Position numbers and translations under genes: made by a program. A stretch of 56,238 bases of DNA, from positions 1-56,238 of the forward strand of contig JAFDYJ010000051.1 of assembly GCA_018267515.1 (NCBI GenBank). Reading direction: 5' to 3'. Below are positions 9,811 to 19,682 of this stretch, in pieces. This DNA is from Bacteroidota bacterium (GTDB taxonomy: Bacteria; Bacteroidota; Bacteroidia; Chitinophagales; Chitinophagaceae). The notes under the pieces were generated by a model that was given only the letters and a program-made list of their open reading frames with translations, was not told the origin of the DNA and did not search any database. Every line of letters begins with the position of its first letter. The first letter of the stretch is position 1.

Positions 9811-9872
9811 ATTCTTTAGACACTAAAAAAAGTGTCTTCACAGATTACTATAACCCGTTAAAGAAATCCAGT

Positions 9873-10835
9873 ATGATGAAACGAACATTATTGTTATTAT
9901 TTTCCGTTTCCATATCCTTATTCTTACTCTCTTTTACCGGCAGCCGGAAATCCAGGGAGAAACAACGTTCACTTATTAAAACTATTATTATTGATCCTGG
10001 GCATGGCGGTGATTTTCCGGGAGCAAGAGGTTCCTTTTCGTGGGAAGCAGATGTAAGTCTAAAGGTTAGCCTGAAATTGGGAAAAGAATTGCAGGCCGAA
10101 TTTCCGGATTTGAAAATCGTTTACACCAGAACTACAGATGCAAATGCAGGTAATAAAACATCCCTTTTAGATGATTTACATTACAGGGCCGACCTGGCTA
10201 ATTCCTCAGGAGGCGATCTGTTTATTTCAATCCATTGTAATTCTACCAGGCCGGTTACTCATAAACAACTGACCGGTTACAAGACAGGAACTGTTTGGGT
10301 AGGTAAAGGAAAAAAGAGAAGAAAGGTTACCCGAAAAATTCCTCAATATCGCTACTGGACAACTCCCGGTCTTGCAAAGGGAACAGAAACCTATATATGG
10401 GCCGTCAATAAAGATGAAGCAAAAATTAATTCAATTTCTCAAAACAACGATTATTACGGGGAAATTGATTCTACATCCAATGTTGCTTTACCTGATCCGT
10501 CGGATCCGGCAGAAAAAGCAAGAATGCTTATTTATGCACAAAATTATTTCAGAAAAAGCCTGATGTTTGGGGATCTCGTTGAACAAGGTTTCAAAGCTCA
10601 GGGAAGAGTAGATCGTGGAGGCGTAAAACAAAGAAACGATAAAGGCATATGGGTTTTACAGGCTGCAGGTATGCCCAGCGTATTGATAGAGATCGGTTTT
10701 ATTTCAAACCCAGATGAAGAAAAGTACCTCAACAGTGAAAAGGGGCAAACTGAAATAGTTTCCAATATTGTAAATGCTTTCAGAACCTACAAACAAAAAG
10801 TTGAATCAAAAGGAGCCGATTCTCAAATTAACTGA
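9873..10835 (+). CDS. N-acetylmuramoyl-L-alanine amidase, Amidase_3 family
   Basis: Zinc amidase that cuts the amide bond between the glycan and the peptide of peptidoglycan, acting in the periplasm. From the ATG at 9873 the protein is 320 residues with a signal sequence (about 4-22). Zinc ligands fit His44 (DPGHGG), Glu58 (WEAD) and His121 (SIHCNS); the catalytic Glu lies in VLIEIGFISN near the C terminus. A basic insert of about 80 residues follows His121, as in AmiC-type enzymes where an insert gates the site. An upstream in-frame ATG at 9783 would put 30 non-signal residues first and overlap lptD, so I reject it. The gene is divergent from lptD. Confidence 0.92.
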   Translation: MMKRTLLLLFSVSISLFLLSFTGSRKSREKQRSLIKTIIIDPGHGGDFPGARGSFSWEADVSLKVSLKLGKELQAEFPDLKIVYTRTTDANAGNKTSLLDDLHYRADLANSSGGDLFISIHCNSTRPVTHKQLTGYKTGTVWVGKGKKRRKVTRKIPQYRYWTTPGLAKGTETYIWAVNKDEAKINSISQNNDYYGEIDSTSNVALPDPSDPAEKARMLIYAQNYFRKSLMFGDLVEQGFKAQGRVDRGGVKQRNDKGIWVLQAAGMPSVLIEIGFISNPDEEKYLNSEKGQTEIVSNIVNAFRTYKQKVESKGADSQIN

Positions 10836-10956
10836 TAATCGCTATTGCCTTCAAGTATCAAAATAATTAATTAATTTGGCAGCTGATAGCCGATCAGCCT
10901 GAATATGATTCCGGCATTTACCTGATTATCAGAAACGGCTTCAGAAAAACAATCGG

Positions 10957-11949
10957 ATGAAGATCAGCAATGAAACAAAAGTCGGTGTATTAACCGTAGT
11001 AGCAGTTACACTCCTGATAATCGGGTTTAATTTCCTGAAAGGGAAAGATGTTTTTAATAACCATAAAAAAATTTATGCCGTTTTCACAGACCTGAGTTCC
11101 CTGGAAAAATCAAACGACGTTAAAATTAATGGTCTTCCCATTGGAAAGGTATATGATTTCAATGCAATGGATAAAGATGTATCAGGCATCGTAGTTACCA
11201 TTACTCTTACCAAAGATGTAAATATCCCTGACAACTCACAGGCCTATATTTCAGCACCCCTGTTAGGAACTCCTTATATTATTATTGAGAAAGGAAATTC
11301 CACCCAATCCATTAAAGCCGGTGATACACTACAAACAAAGATTGACAATGGTTTGCTGGGCGATATGAAAGCCCAGGTGAATCCCACTCTTGTAAAAATT
11401 CGCTCAGCTATTGACTCCCTGACAGTGGTATTTAAAAATATCAATAAACTTTTCGATTCAGAAACAAAAGGCAATCTGCAGGAAGCTATCGCCAACTTGC
11501 ATGATGCCAGTAATTCCATAAAAACATTGTTGGGAAGCGAAAACAGCTCACTGGTGAAATCATTAAATAATTTCAGTTCCATTTCTGAAAATTTAAAAAA
11601 CAACAATGACAGCATCACTTCAACTATAAGTAATGCAAAAAGGCTGACTGAGAAACTGGCTAACCTGGATCTGCAACAAACCATTGATTCTATTCAAAGC
11701 ACATTATCGCAATTAAAATCCGCTATGAATAAAATCACCAGTAAAGATGGAACCATTGGCGCACTGATTCAGGATAAAGAGCTTTACAATAAAATAAATG
11801 CTGCTGTTTTATCGGCTGAAATACTGATGGATGATCTGCGGGTGCATCCCAAACGTTATCTTGGCAATTTGATTTTTAACAGAAAAGACAAAACAGGTCC
11901 ATTAACTTCACCTGCGAAAAAAGATACCGTTTCTTCAAAGGGAAATTGA
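10957..11949 (+). CDS. MCE-domain lipid-transport protein, MlaD-like
   Basis: A 330-residue inner-membrane-anchored protein with one N-terminal helix (about 9-26), then an MCE domain (about 37-115: YAVFTDLSSLEKSNDVKING...YIIIEKG). A long alpha-helical region follows (about 135-290, many Asn/Ser/Leu heptads) of the kind that forms a tunnel or coiled coil in MCE hexamers. MCE proteins carry lipids between membranes with an ABC transporter; no such transporter is in this window. The stop overlaps the next ATG (TGATG), so it is coupled to the OstA-like gene, pointing to a shared envelope role. Confidence 0.88.
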   Translation: MKISNETKVGVLTVVAVTLLIIGFNFLKGKDVFNNHKKIYAVFTDLSSLEKSNDVKINGLPIGKVYDFNAMDKDVSGIVVTITLTKDVNIPDNSQAYISAPLLGTPYIIIEKGNSTQSIKAGDTLQTKIDNGLLGDMKAQVNPTLVKIRSAIDSLTVVFKNINKLFDSETKGNLQEAIANLHDASNSIKTLLGSENSSLVKSLNNFSSISENLKNNNDSITSTISNAKRLTEKLANLDLQQTIDSIQSTLSQLKSAMNKITSKDGTIGALIQDKELYNKINAAVLSAEILMDDLRVHPKRYLGNLIFNRKDKTGPLTSPAKKDTVSSKGN

Positions 11950-13604
11950 TGCGTTATAAAAACTTCTTTTATTCTTTAATTTTTACAATAGCAGGGAGCC
12001 TCCCCTGTTTTTCATTTGCGCAAGCAATTTCCAGAACTCCCGATTCAGAAAACAACAGCAAAAAAGACAGTGTTCAAATTGTGGAAATTTTGCCCGGGGT
12101 AAAATCCTTAGAGCTGAGAAGAGTAGATGATTCAACCAGCCTTCAGATCCTGGCCGGAAATGTAAAACTACGGCAGGGTAAAACTCTGTTTTACAGTGAC
12201 AGTTGTGTAATCAACAACAGAACCGGAGTTTTAGAAGCTTTTGGCCACGTTCATATTATTAATGCTGATACATCGGACATCTGGTCTGATTACCTGCAAT
12301 ATCTTTCCAACAAAAAAGTAGCGTACCTGAAAGGAAATGTAAAACTGGTAAGCGGAAAAGGGGTATTAACCACTCCCGACCTCGAATATGATGTAGAAAC
12401 AAAAATCGGCATCTATACACATGGCGGTAAGCTGGTGACCAATAAAAAGACAATATTAACCAGCAAAGAAGGCTATTACTATACCGATCTTAAAGATGCA
12501 TACTTCAAACAAAACGTAGTGCTGGATGACCCGGCTTATCACCTGAAAACAGATTCACTTCTTTTTAATACTGAAAATGAAACAGCACGGTTCATTGCAT
12601 ATACATATATAAAAGACAGTACCGGCCGTATTATAGAAGCCACTGATGGATATTATAATCTCAGTTCGGGAAAAGCAGAATTTGGGAATAACCCAAAAAT
12701 CAGGGATGGAAACTTGTTTGTAACCGGCGAAAACGTAAATAATGATGACAGTACCGGGATCATTCATATCACAGGTAAGGGCATTATGATAGACACGGTT
12801 GCAGGCCGTTCCGTTTTTGGCGATGAAATTACAATCAACAAAAAAGCCAATACATTCCTGGCGACTCAAAAACCATTGATAATTATTAAACAGGAAAATG
12901 ATTCCGTTTATATAACAGGTGACACTCTTTTTTCTGCACGACTAAGTGATCTTTATGGAAAAAAAGATTCTTTAACAATAGATACTATCCAGGATTCAAA
13001 AGTGCTAAGCATTAATAATTCAAACAATAAAGACAGCACGAATCGCTATTTCCAGGCATTTCATCATGTTCGTATTTTTTCTGACTCACTGCAAGCTGTA
13101 TGTGATAGCTTATTCTATTCGTTCGAAGATTCTGTTTTCCGGTTATTTACCAATCCGGTAGTGTGGTCAAAAGAAAGCCAGATTACAGGAGACACAATTC
13201 TGCTTTTTACAAAAAACAAAAAGGCGGATCATTTAAAAGTCATTGACAACAGTTTCCTGATAAACAAAGTGGAAGATGGAATATACAACCAGATTAAATC
13301 TTCAAGAATGGATGGGTATTTTAAAGACGGATCTATTGATTCGGTTAGAGCCAAAGGATTTGCAGAATGCATTTATTACATGCAGGACGAAGACAGCGCA
13401 TTTACAGGCATTAATCAATCCCAATGCGATATCATTGACATATACTTTTCCGGGCAGGAACTTGAAAAAGTTGCATTCCGCAGTGAGGTAAAAGGTACCA
13501 TCTGGCCTATGAAACAAAAAAACCCTTCCGAAATGAAACTAACAAACTTCAAATGGCTTGACAAAATAAGACCGAAAAGAAAAGAAGATCTGATAAATAA
13601 ATAA
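11949..13604 (+). CDS. OstA/LptA-like periplasmic protein
   Basis: A 551-residue exported protein (signal peptide about 1-26, ending SFAQA) with several OstA/LptA-type beta-jellyroll segments. Examples are LAGNVKLRQGKTLFYSDSC, AFGHVHI and LKGNVKLVSGKGVLTTPDLEY in the first 160 residues, with more repeats later. LptA-type proteins bridge the periplasm and hand LPS to LptD. The long Bacteroidota form has extra repeats. The ATG at 11949 overlaps the MCE stop by one base; the TTG at 11946 is less likely. With lptD close by, this is probably the LptA partner, but that is inference. Confidence 0.82.
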   Translation: MRYKNFFYSLIFTIAGSLPCFSFAQAISRTPDSENNSKKDSVQIVEILPGVKSLELRRVDDSTSLQILAGNVKLRQGKTLFYSDSCVINNRTGVLEAFGHVHIINADTSDIWSDYLQYLSNKKVAYLKGNVKLVSGKGVLTTPDLEYDVETKIGIYTHGGKLVTNKKTILTSKEGYYYTDLKDAYFKQNVVLDDPAYHLKTDSLLFNTENETARFIAYTYIKDSTGRIIEATDGYYNLSSGKAEFGNNPKIRDGNLFVTGENVNNDDSTGIIHITGKGIMIDTVAGRSVFGDEITINKKANTFLATQKPLIIIKQENDSVYITGDTLFSARLSDLYGKKDSLTIDTIQDSKVLSINNSNNKDSTNRYFQAFHHVRIFSDSLQAVCDSLFYSFEDSVFRLFTNPVVWSKESQITGDTILLFTKNKKADHLKVIDNSFLINKVEDGIYNQIKSSRMDGYFKDGSIDSVRAKGFAECIYYMQDEDSAFTGINQSQCDIIDIYFSGQELEKVAFRSEVKGTIWPMKQKNPSEMKLTNFKWLDKIRPKRKEDLINK

Positions 13605-13645
13605 TCAGTGGAGTTATTTAAGATCTCATTTATTAATTTGACGGA

Positions 13646-14929
13646 TTACCCTAAAAGTTTTGATTGAAGAATATAGACTACTGCACCTGAAAAATATCCC
13701 ACCAATGCCAGCCAGCCAATTCGTTTTAAATACCAAAAGAAATTAATTTTTTCCAAACCCATAGCCACCACTCCTGCTGCAGATCCAATAATCAGAATAC
13801 TCCCCCCCGTTCCGGTACAGTATGCCAGGAATTCCCAAAAGAAATGATCTGCAGGAAAAGTATTCAGATCATACATGCCCTGGGTAGCTGCTACCAATGG
13901 CACATTGTCCACAATAGAAGAAAGAATTCCGATGCTCATTGCTATTACACTCTGATCTTTCAGATGAGTATCCATCCAGTCAGAAGCCAGTTTTAAAAGA
14001 TGAGAAGATTCCAAAGCAGAAATTGCCAGAAGGATCCCCAGGAAAAAAAGAATACTGGGAGTATCAATCCTCCGTAATGCATTTGCTACTGTATATTTTT
14101 TCCGGTATTCTTCCTCTTTTCTCCTGTGTATCCTTTCGATTATAATCCAAAAGATGCCCAGGCTAATTAACATCCCCATAAACGGAGGCAAATGAGTTAC
14201 AGTTTTAAAAACAGGAACTAACAGTAATAAAATAATACCGGTCGTAAAGACAAAAATGCTTTCTCTTTTATCAGGGATCCGGGTATCATCATTATCTGAT
14301 GCATTTCCGGGCTTCTGAATTTTTCCTTTAAAAATGAAACCTATCAATAAAACAGGTATCAATAAGCTGATTACTGCCGGAATAAATAATTTAATGATAA
14401 TATTTGCTGCAGTTATCTGGCCTCCGATCCAGAGCATCGTGGTAGTTACATCACCTATAGGAGACCAGACTCCCCCGGAATTGGCAGCAATAATTATAAT
14501 GCCGGCAAGCATCCAGCGATCTTTCTCGTTTGCAACAAATTTGCGGATCAAAGACAGCATTACAATTGTTGTAGTCAGGTTGTCAAGTATAGCGGAAAGA
14601 AAGAAACTTAATGTGCCGATTATCCATAGCAGGCGGCTTTTCTCAGTTGTCTTTATTCTTTGAGTAATAACATCAAACCCATCGTGAGCATCTATTAATT
14701 CAACAATTGTCATTGCTCCCATCAAAAAGAACAGAACCTGTGACAAATCACCCAAATGAGCCGAAAGCTGTAAAGAAACACCCGGCTTATCATTGGCACC
14801 AGCAATATACAGGGTCCAGCATAATACTCCTGTGATCAGGGCTGTAGCAGCTTTATTAATACGGACGGACTGCTCCATTGCAATTGCGGCATAACCTAAA
14901 ACAAAAACCAATACAATCATCCATTCCAT
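13646..14929 (-). CDS. nhaD: Na+/H+ antiporter, NhaD type
   Basis: A 427-residue polytopic inner-membrane protein of the ion-transporter superfamily with about 11-12 hydrophobic helices. Conserved stretches include FFLMGAMTIVELIDAHDGFDVI, LSFFLSAILDNLTTTIVM with the acidic and Asn/Thr residues of the transport core, ANSGGVWSPIGDVTTTMLWI, and ILSSIVDNVPLVAA. These match NhaD, which exports sodium in exchange for protons. I chose the ATG at 14929 (MEWMIVLVF) over the one ten codons upstream because the first helix starts there. It stands alone, convergent with the OstA-like gene. Confidence 0.9.
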   Translation of the reverse strand: MEWMIVLVFVLGYAAIAMEQSVRINKAATALITGVLCWTLYIAGANDKPGVSLQLSAHLGDLSQVLFFLMGAMTIVELIDAHDGFDVITQRIKTTEKSRLLWIIGTLSFFLSAILDNLTTTIVMLSLIRKFVANEKDRWMLAGIIIIAANSGGVWSPIGDVTTTMLWIGGQITAANIIIKLFIPAVISLLIPVLLIGFIFKGKIQKPGNASDNDDTRIPDKRESIFVFTTGIILLLLVPVFKTVTHLPPFMGMLISLGIFWIIIERIHRRKEEEYRKKYTVANALRRIDTPSILFFLGILLAISALESSHLLKLASDWMDTHLKDQSVIAMSIGILSSIVDNVPLVAATQGMYDLNTFPADHFFWEFLAYCTGTGGSILIIGSAAGVVAMGLEKINFFWYLKRIGWLALVGYFSGAVVYILQSKLLG

Positions 14930-15053
14930 TCTTATGATTTTGATAAAAATACTACACAAGCCCCATTATCCCGGGATATGAATGAAAAGCTTTTACATTT
15001 TATTTAAAATTTGCTGGCACCATTTTCGTTAAACCACAATAAACTCAGTCATC

Positions 15054-15542
15054 ATGAAAAAAATATTCCTTTCATTTCTGCTTTTAGCAGGTTTTGGCTT
15101 ACTAAATAACATTTCCGCACAGAATTATAAAACAGCATTGGGAGTCCGGCTAAGCAGTAGTGGCGCTATGGTTAATAATTCTATTTCACTCAAACATTTT
15201 TTCAATGATAAAGCAGCAGCTGAAGCTCTTTTTTCGTTTGGAGATCCGTTGGCATTAGGAGCATTAATTGAAATTAATCAACCCATTTCCGGAAGCGGAA
15301 TTAACTGGTATTACGGTGGTGGCGGATACCTTGCATTTATCAAAACCTACAATCCGAATAAAGGGAAAAATGAAACGAATACCAATTTCGGAGCCCAGGG
15401 TGTTATTGGACTTGATTACAAGTTTGCCAATCTTCCCTTAAATCTTTCATTAGACTGGAAGCCGGAACTGAATATTGTCAGCGATATCAATTTTGAACCT
15501 TCGGCAATCGGGTTTTCTGCCCGCTTTACATTTGGGAAATAA
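15054..15542 (+). CDS. small outer-membrane beta-barrel protein
   Basis: A 162-residue exported protein. The signal peptide (about 1-22) ends with the common Bacteroidota form NISAQ. The remainder has alternating hydrophobic and polar residues (LGVRLSSSGAMVNNSISLKHFF, AEALFSFGDPL, NWYYGGGGYLAFI, NLSLDWKPELNIV) and ends in SARFTFGK, as in eight-stranded barrels with a C-terminal phenylalanine strand. No specific function can be given. A strong terminator follows within 35 bp, so the gene is probably monocistronic. Confidence 0.8.
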   Translation: MKKIFLSFLLLAGFGLLNNISAQNYKTALGVRLSSSGAMVNNSISLKHFFNDKAAAEALFSFGDPLALGALIEINQPISGSGINWYYGGGGYLAFIKTYNPNKGKNETNTNFGAQGVIGLDYKFANLPLNLSLDWKPELNIVSDINFEPSAIGFSARFTFGK

Positions 15543-15576
15543 TACAAATATTTAATTCCTGTACTGAATGAAATCC

Positions 15577-15604
15577 TCCCGGCAAAAGCCGGGATTTTTT
15601 TTTA
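15577..15604 (+). terminator. intrinsic terminator
   Basis: Stem TCCCGGC/GCCGGGA with an AAAA loop, followed by nine or more T residues. It ends the small barrel gene and separates it from the DeoR/SusCD region. Confidence 0.85.
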
Positions 15605-15700
15605 TCAGGCCCTGGCAAAATTCTGACAGATTGCATTTTTTTTTGTACTTCTGCGCTTTTGTGCAGGATTTTCCTTACTTTAGTATCTGAAAACCGACTA

Positions 15701-16450
15701 ATGCTTAAGAAAGAGAGACAAGCTTATATATTACACCAGGTGAATTTGCACAATAAGGTGTTATCATCATCTCTGAGTACCGAGATCAATGTTTCCGAAG
15801 ACACAATCCGTCGTGATTTATATGAACTGGCGGATGAAGGTAAACTCATCAAAGTACATGGGGGTGCTCTTTCACACTCTTTCAATGAAGTTCACTTTCC
15901 TTCAAGTGGTGTTTATTCCCAGGGAAATAAAAAGAAAATAGCACAAAAGGCAATCCAGTTGATCCACAATGGAATGTTTGTATTAACAAGCGGAGGAACT
16001 ACTATCCTGGAAATGGCCCGGTCCTTACCTCCGCAATTGAGGGCAACATTTATTTCCGGTAGCATACCAGCCGTTCTCGAATATATGCATCATCCCAATA
16101 TTGAGATCATATTAGTTGGCGATAGAATTTCAAAAAACTCAAAGATTACAGTGGGCCTTGAGGCTATTGCCAAAATCCAGCAGATACAGGCAGACATTTG
16201 TTTTCTGGGTACCAATGCTCTTGATATTAAACATGGAGTCACAGAAAATGACTGGGACGTGGTGCAGCTAAAGAGGGCAATGATAGAGTCTTCACAAAAG
16301 GTGGTATGCCTGGCTATTGCTGAAAAGATAAACTCTTTTCAACCCATCCAGATCTGTGAATTAAATAAAATCGATACCCTGATTACAGAATTGCATCCTG
16401 AGGATCCGCTTTTGAAACCTTATGTGGATGCAGGTATAGAGGTGTTATAG
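15701..16450 (+). CDS. DeoR-family transcriptional regulator (copy 1)
   Basis: A 249-residue regulator. Residues 1-57 form the DeoR winged helix (VSEDTIRRDLYELADEGKLIKVHGGA is the family signature, broken here only for reading: recognition helix about 31-44). Residues 75-235 form the DeoRC sugar-phosphate sensing domain, with TSGGTTILEMARSLP, ILVGDRISKNSKITVG and DICFLGTNAL. An in-frame TTG at 15659 would add 14 unsupported residues; the ATG matches copy 2. It lies 42 bp ahead of the first susC on the same strand, so it probably controls that pair. The ligand is unknown. It differs from copy 2 at 13 of 249 residues. Confidence 0.9.
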   Translation: MLKKERQAYILHQVNLHNKVLSSSLSTEINVSEDTIRRDLYELADEGKLIKVHGGALSHSFNEVHFPSSGVYSQGNKKKIAQKAIQLIHNGMFVLTSGGTTILEMARSLPPQLRATFISGSIPAVLEYMHHPNIEIILVGDRISKNSKITVGLEAIAKIQQIQADICFLGTNALDIKHGVTENDWDVVQLKRAMIESSQKVVCLAIAEKINSFQPIQICELNKIDTLITELHPEDPLLKPYVDAGIEVL

Positions 16451-16587
16451 TTTTAATTTGTCAATTGCTTATTAACAATAAAAACAGCTATTATGAGTAA
16501 GATTTATCGAATGTCTTTTGCTTTTCTAATGGTGCTGCTTTTCTCATCTTCGATCCTGTTTGCCCAGGAAAGGACAATTAACGGCAC
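15701..16587 (+). repeat. duplicated segment, copy 1 (regulator + susC start)
   Basis: This 887-bp segment (deoR gene, spacer, first 95 bp of susC) aligns without gaps to 22127-23013. Weak similarity extends some 50 bp upstream of each ATG. Similarity stops abruptly after GGACAATTAACGGCAC in both copies. Confidence 0.9.
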
Positions 16588-19500
16588 CGTTATAGCTGAA
16601 GACAGTAAAGCTCCTTTACAAGGAGTCACAGTAAAAGTGAAGGGAACTGATCGTGCAACACAAACTGATGCACAGGGTGCGTTTAGCATCCAGGCCGGTG
16701 CCAATGCCACCCTCCAATTTTCATACGTAGGCTATCAGGCTACAGAAGTCAGAGCAGGAAGCGGTAACCTACAGGTTAGTTTAAAACGGGCGGATGAAAC
16801 TATGGGTGAAGTGGTCATAACAGCCCTTGGAATAAAAAAGGAAAGAAAGGCTTTAGGTTATTCAGTCACAGACCTGAGTGCAAAGGAATTAATGAAAAAT
16901 AAAAATACGAATATCATAAATTCCTTAGCGGGCAAAGCTCCTGGTGTAAATGTAACTCAGTTCAGTGGTTCTGCAGGAGCAGGTGCATCAATAACAATTC
17001 GTGGAGGTAACTCAACATCAGAAAGCAGGCAAAATCAACCCTTGTTTGTCATTGATGGAATTATTTATGATAACTCAACTACTGTTACAGGAAGCACGGG
17101 AACAGATGGCCTCTCCCGGAGTAACACCAGCTACTCAAACCGTGTAATGGACATTAACCCGGAAGACGTCGAAAGCTTATCGGTTTTAAAAGGTGCGGCA
17201 GCAGCGGCTTTGTATGGATCACGTGCTGCAGACGGTGTTATTGTTATTACTACAAAAAAAGGGTCAGAGGGTGTTACCAAAGTTGATGTCACCAGTAAGA
17301 TTAGTACATCATGGGCTAACAAACTGCCTCAGCCTCAAACCAAATTCGGAACCGGTTCTTATGCTTCCAATGGTGTATTTAGTGATATGAACTCATATAG
17401 TTCCTGGGGAAAACCGATTACATCTTCAGATACACTTTACGACAATATTGGTAATTTCTTTCAAAACGGAATCGTATATGACAATAATGTTAACGTTTCC
17501 GGCGGAACAAAAAACAGTTCCTTTTACTTATCAGGATCCAATTTTAATCAATCCGGAATTGTTCCCAATACCAGTTATGATAAAACTACTTTTCGCTTCA
17601 ATGGCGAGCAGAAGTATGGGCGCCTGACATTAAATGCAACTGTTGCATACTCTGTTGCCAAAACAAACAGAACATTGACGACAGCGGGATTATGGTCCGG
17701 TGGCGGTTATAACGGTGTTGGTAGTATGAGAGCTTTGTACAACTGGCCTCAAATATTTAATATAAAGAATTATATCAATGAAGATGGATCCCAGTATCGG
17801 AGATTCGATGGCTCCCTTCCTTTAGAAAGTGATATTGATAACCCTTACTGGATAATTAACCAGGATGAATTAACATCTCAAACCAAACGTTTCACCGGTG
17901 GAGTGAGTGGTAATTATAAAATTGCCAACTGGTGGGATATTATTACACGATTGGGCTACGACCAATACACTACCAATGATTATACCTATATCGCTCCCGG
18001 GTCTGCCGTGAGTCCCATTTATCAAAATGGGAGATTGAGTAAAGACATTTTCAGCTACACCTACATTACTACTACTGTAATGAGTAATTTTCATAAAACA
18101 ATTGGTGATTTTGATACACATTTAATGCTGGGAACCACTTCAGAAAATACAAGCACAAGCGGTCAAAATCTTTGGGGATACGACTTTGTAACTGCGGGTA
18201 CTATCAGTTTCAATAATATTGGAACAGAAAATAAATTCTTTACTGACGGAACCGGGCGGAAACGACTCGTTGGCGCTTATGGAGAAATAGGAGCCTCTTA
18301 TAAAAATATTGCTTTCATAACTGCCACAGGTCGCAATGACTGGTCCTCCACATTACCCCTTGAGAACAGGTCTTATTTCTATCCTTCCATAAGCGGTTCT
18401 CTGGTATTTACAGAACTGATACCGAGAAATAATATTTTATCTTTTGGAAAAGTCAGAGCCAGTTGGGCGCAGGTTGGTAAAGATGCAAATCCATATGCTA
18501 CCAATACATATTTATGGCCTCCGTACAATATCGGTTCTTATATCCTGGTAGGTAATCAATGGGCTGCAGGTAACCCGATTTTAAAACCCGAAATACAGGA
18601 TTCATGGGAAGTTGGAGGTGAGTTTAGATTCCTGAATGGACGAATTGGGTTGGACTATACTTATTATCATAGTCAAACAAAGAATCAAATTGCACAACCC
18701 CGTTTAGCTCAATCAGGAGGATTTATTTTTAGTTCTCTTAATACCGGATCAGTTATTAATAAGGGTATGGAAATAGCTTTGACCGGTAAGGCGATTTCTA
18801 ATAAAGATCTTACCTGGGACATCACAATTAATTACTCTTATAATAAAGGAAGGCTGGGAACTTTCTTAGCGGGTGTAGCTTATTTTTATCCGACAGATGC
18901 CCAATTCGGTACTGTTAAAGCCGCATCAATTCCCAACGGAGGATATTTTCTTGGCATGACCGGGAGCCCTTATTTACGTGAAAATGATGCTAATGGCAAG
19001 GAGATTCCAACTGGTCGCTACCAGGTAGATCCTACTACCGGACTGTATAAAATGAACACTCTTAACCCCGTTGTTGGTAACCGTGAGCCGGATTTCATCG
19101 GTGGCATTAACAATACGCTTCAATACAAAAAATTTACTGTATCCGCCCTGTTCGATATCCGCAAAGGTGGAGATGTATTTAACGGTACAGAATATGCGAT
19201 GGTGATAAATGGGTTAAGTAAAAGGACTTTAATGAATGACAGGCAATCAGTAACTGTAATGGGTGTCAACAGTCAAAACGGAAATGATTTTAATCAAACT
19301 TATGATGCCAGCCAGTCTTATGTAATAGGTAATACAACAATTGCAGGCACAAACATGATTCAACGGTATTGGGATAACTACGCAGCTAATTCAATGAATT
19401 TTATTACATCAGTGAATTGGGTGAAGCTTCGTTCATTGTCTTTAACTTATGACTTCACGAGTATGCTCAAGAATCAAAAGATTATAAAAGGTATTACTGC

Positions 19501-19663
19501 AACTGCAGTGGGAACAAATTTATTTACCTGGACGAATTATAAAGGAATGGATCCTGAAGTAAGTGCAGCGGGCGGAACCGGGGGATCAGGTTCAGTAGGT
19601 ATTGACTACCTGGGTGTACCTGCAGTAGCAAGCTTTACATTTGGAGTAAACCTTAAATTTTAA
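16493..19663 (+). CDS. SusC/RagA-type TonB-linked outer-membrane protein 1
   Basis: A 1056-residue outer-membrane transporter that imports large nutrients with its SusD lid, powered by TonB. A signal peptide (about 1-24, ending LFAQ) leads into a carboxypeptidase-like beta-sandwich (about 27-100), then the TonB-box/plug region (MGEVVITALGIKKERKALGYS near 104-124; plug with APGVNVTQ, FVIDGIIYDN and LKGAAAAALYGSRAADGVIVI) and a 22-strand barrel ending in FTFGVNLKF. The susD partner follows after 19 bp. The substrate is unknown; no glycosidase or peptidase gene is linked. Its first 95 bp are also present as a remnant at 22919. Confidence 0.95.
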   Translation: MSKIYRMSFAFLMVLLFSSSILFAQERTINGTVIAEDSKAPLQGVTVKVKGTDRATQTDAQGAFSIQAGANATLQFSYVGYQATEVRAGSGNLQVSLKRADETMGEVVITALGIKKERKALGYSVTDLSAKELMKNKNTNIINSLAGKAPGVNVTQFSGSAGAGASITIRGGNSTSESRQNQPLFVIDGIIYDNSTTVTGSTGTDGLSRSNTSYSNRVMDINPEDVESLSVLKGAAAAALYGSRAADGVIVITTKKGSEGVTKVDVTSKISTSWANKLPQPQTKFGTGSYASNGVFSDMNSYSSWGKPITSSDTLYDNIGNFFQNGIVYDNNVNVSGGTKNSSFYLSGSNFNQSGIVPNTSYDKTTFRFNGEQKYGRLTLNATVAYSVAKTNRTLTTAGLWSGGGYNGVGSMRALYNWPQIFNIKNYINEDGSQYRRFDGSLPLESDIDNPYWIINQDELTSQTKRFTGGVSGNYKIANWWDIITRLGYDQYTTNDYTYIAPGSAVSPIYQNGRLSKDIFSYTYITTTVMSNFHKTIGDFDTHLMLGTTSENTSTSGQNLWGYDFVTAGTISFNNIGTENKFFTDGTGRKRLVGAYGEIGASYKNIAFITATGRNDWSSTLPLENRSYFYPSISGSLVFTELIPRNNILSFGKVRASWAQVGKDANPYATNTYLWPPYNIGSYILVGNQWAAGNPILKPEIQDSWEVGGEFRFLNGRIGLDYTYYHSQTKNQIAQPRLAQSGGFIFSSLNTGSVINKGMEIALTGKAISNKDLTWDITINYSYNKGRLGTFLAGVAYFYPTDAQFGTVKAASIPNGGYFLGMTGSPYLRENDANGKEIPTGRYQVDPTTGLYKMNTLNPVVGNREPDFIGGINNTLQYKKFTVSALFDIRKGGDVFNGTEYAMVINGLSKRTLMNDRQSVTVMGVNSQNGNDFNQTYDASQSYVIGNTTIAGTNMIQRYWDNYAANSMNFITSVNWVKLRSLSLTYDFTSMLKNQKIIKGITATAVGTNLFTWTNYKGMDPEVSAAGGTGGSGSVGIDYLGVPAVASFTFGVNLKF

Positions 19664-19682
19664 TCATTGAAAAAAACTAATT

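Noticed and set aside
9783..9872. Longer start of the amidase
   Set aside because: The extra 30 residues are charged and precede the signal peptide, and the region holds the lptD promoter.
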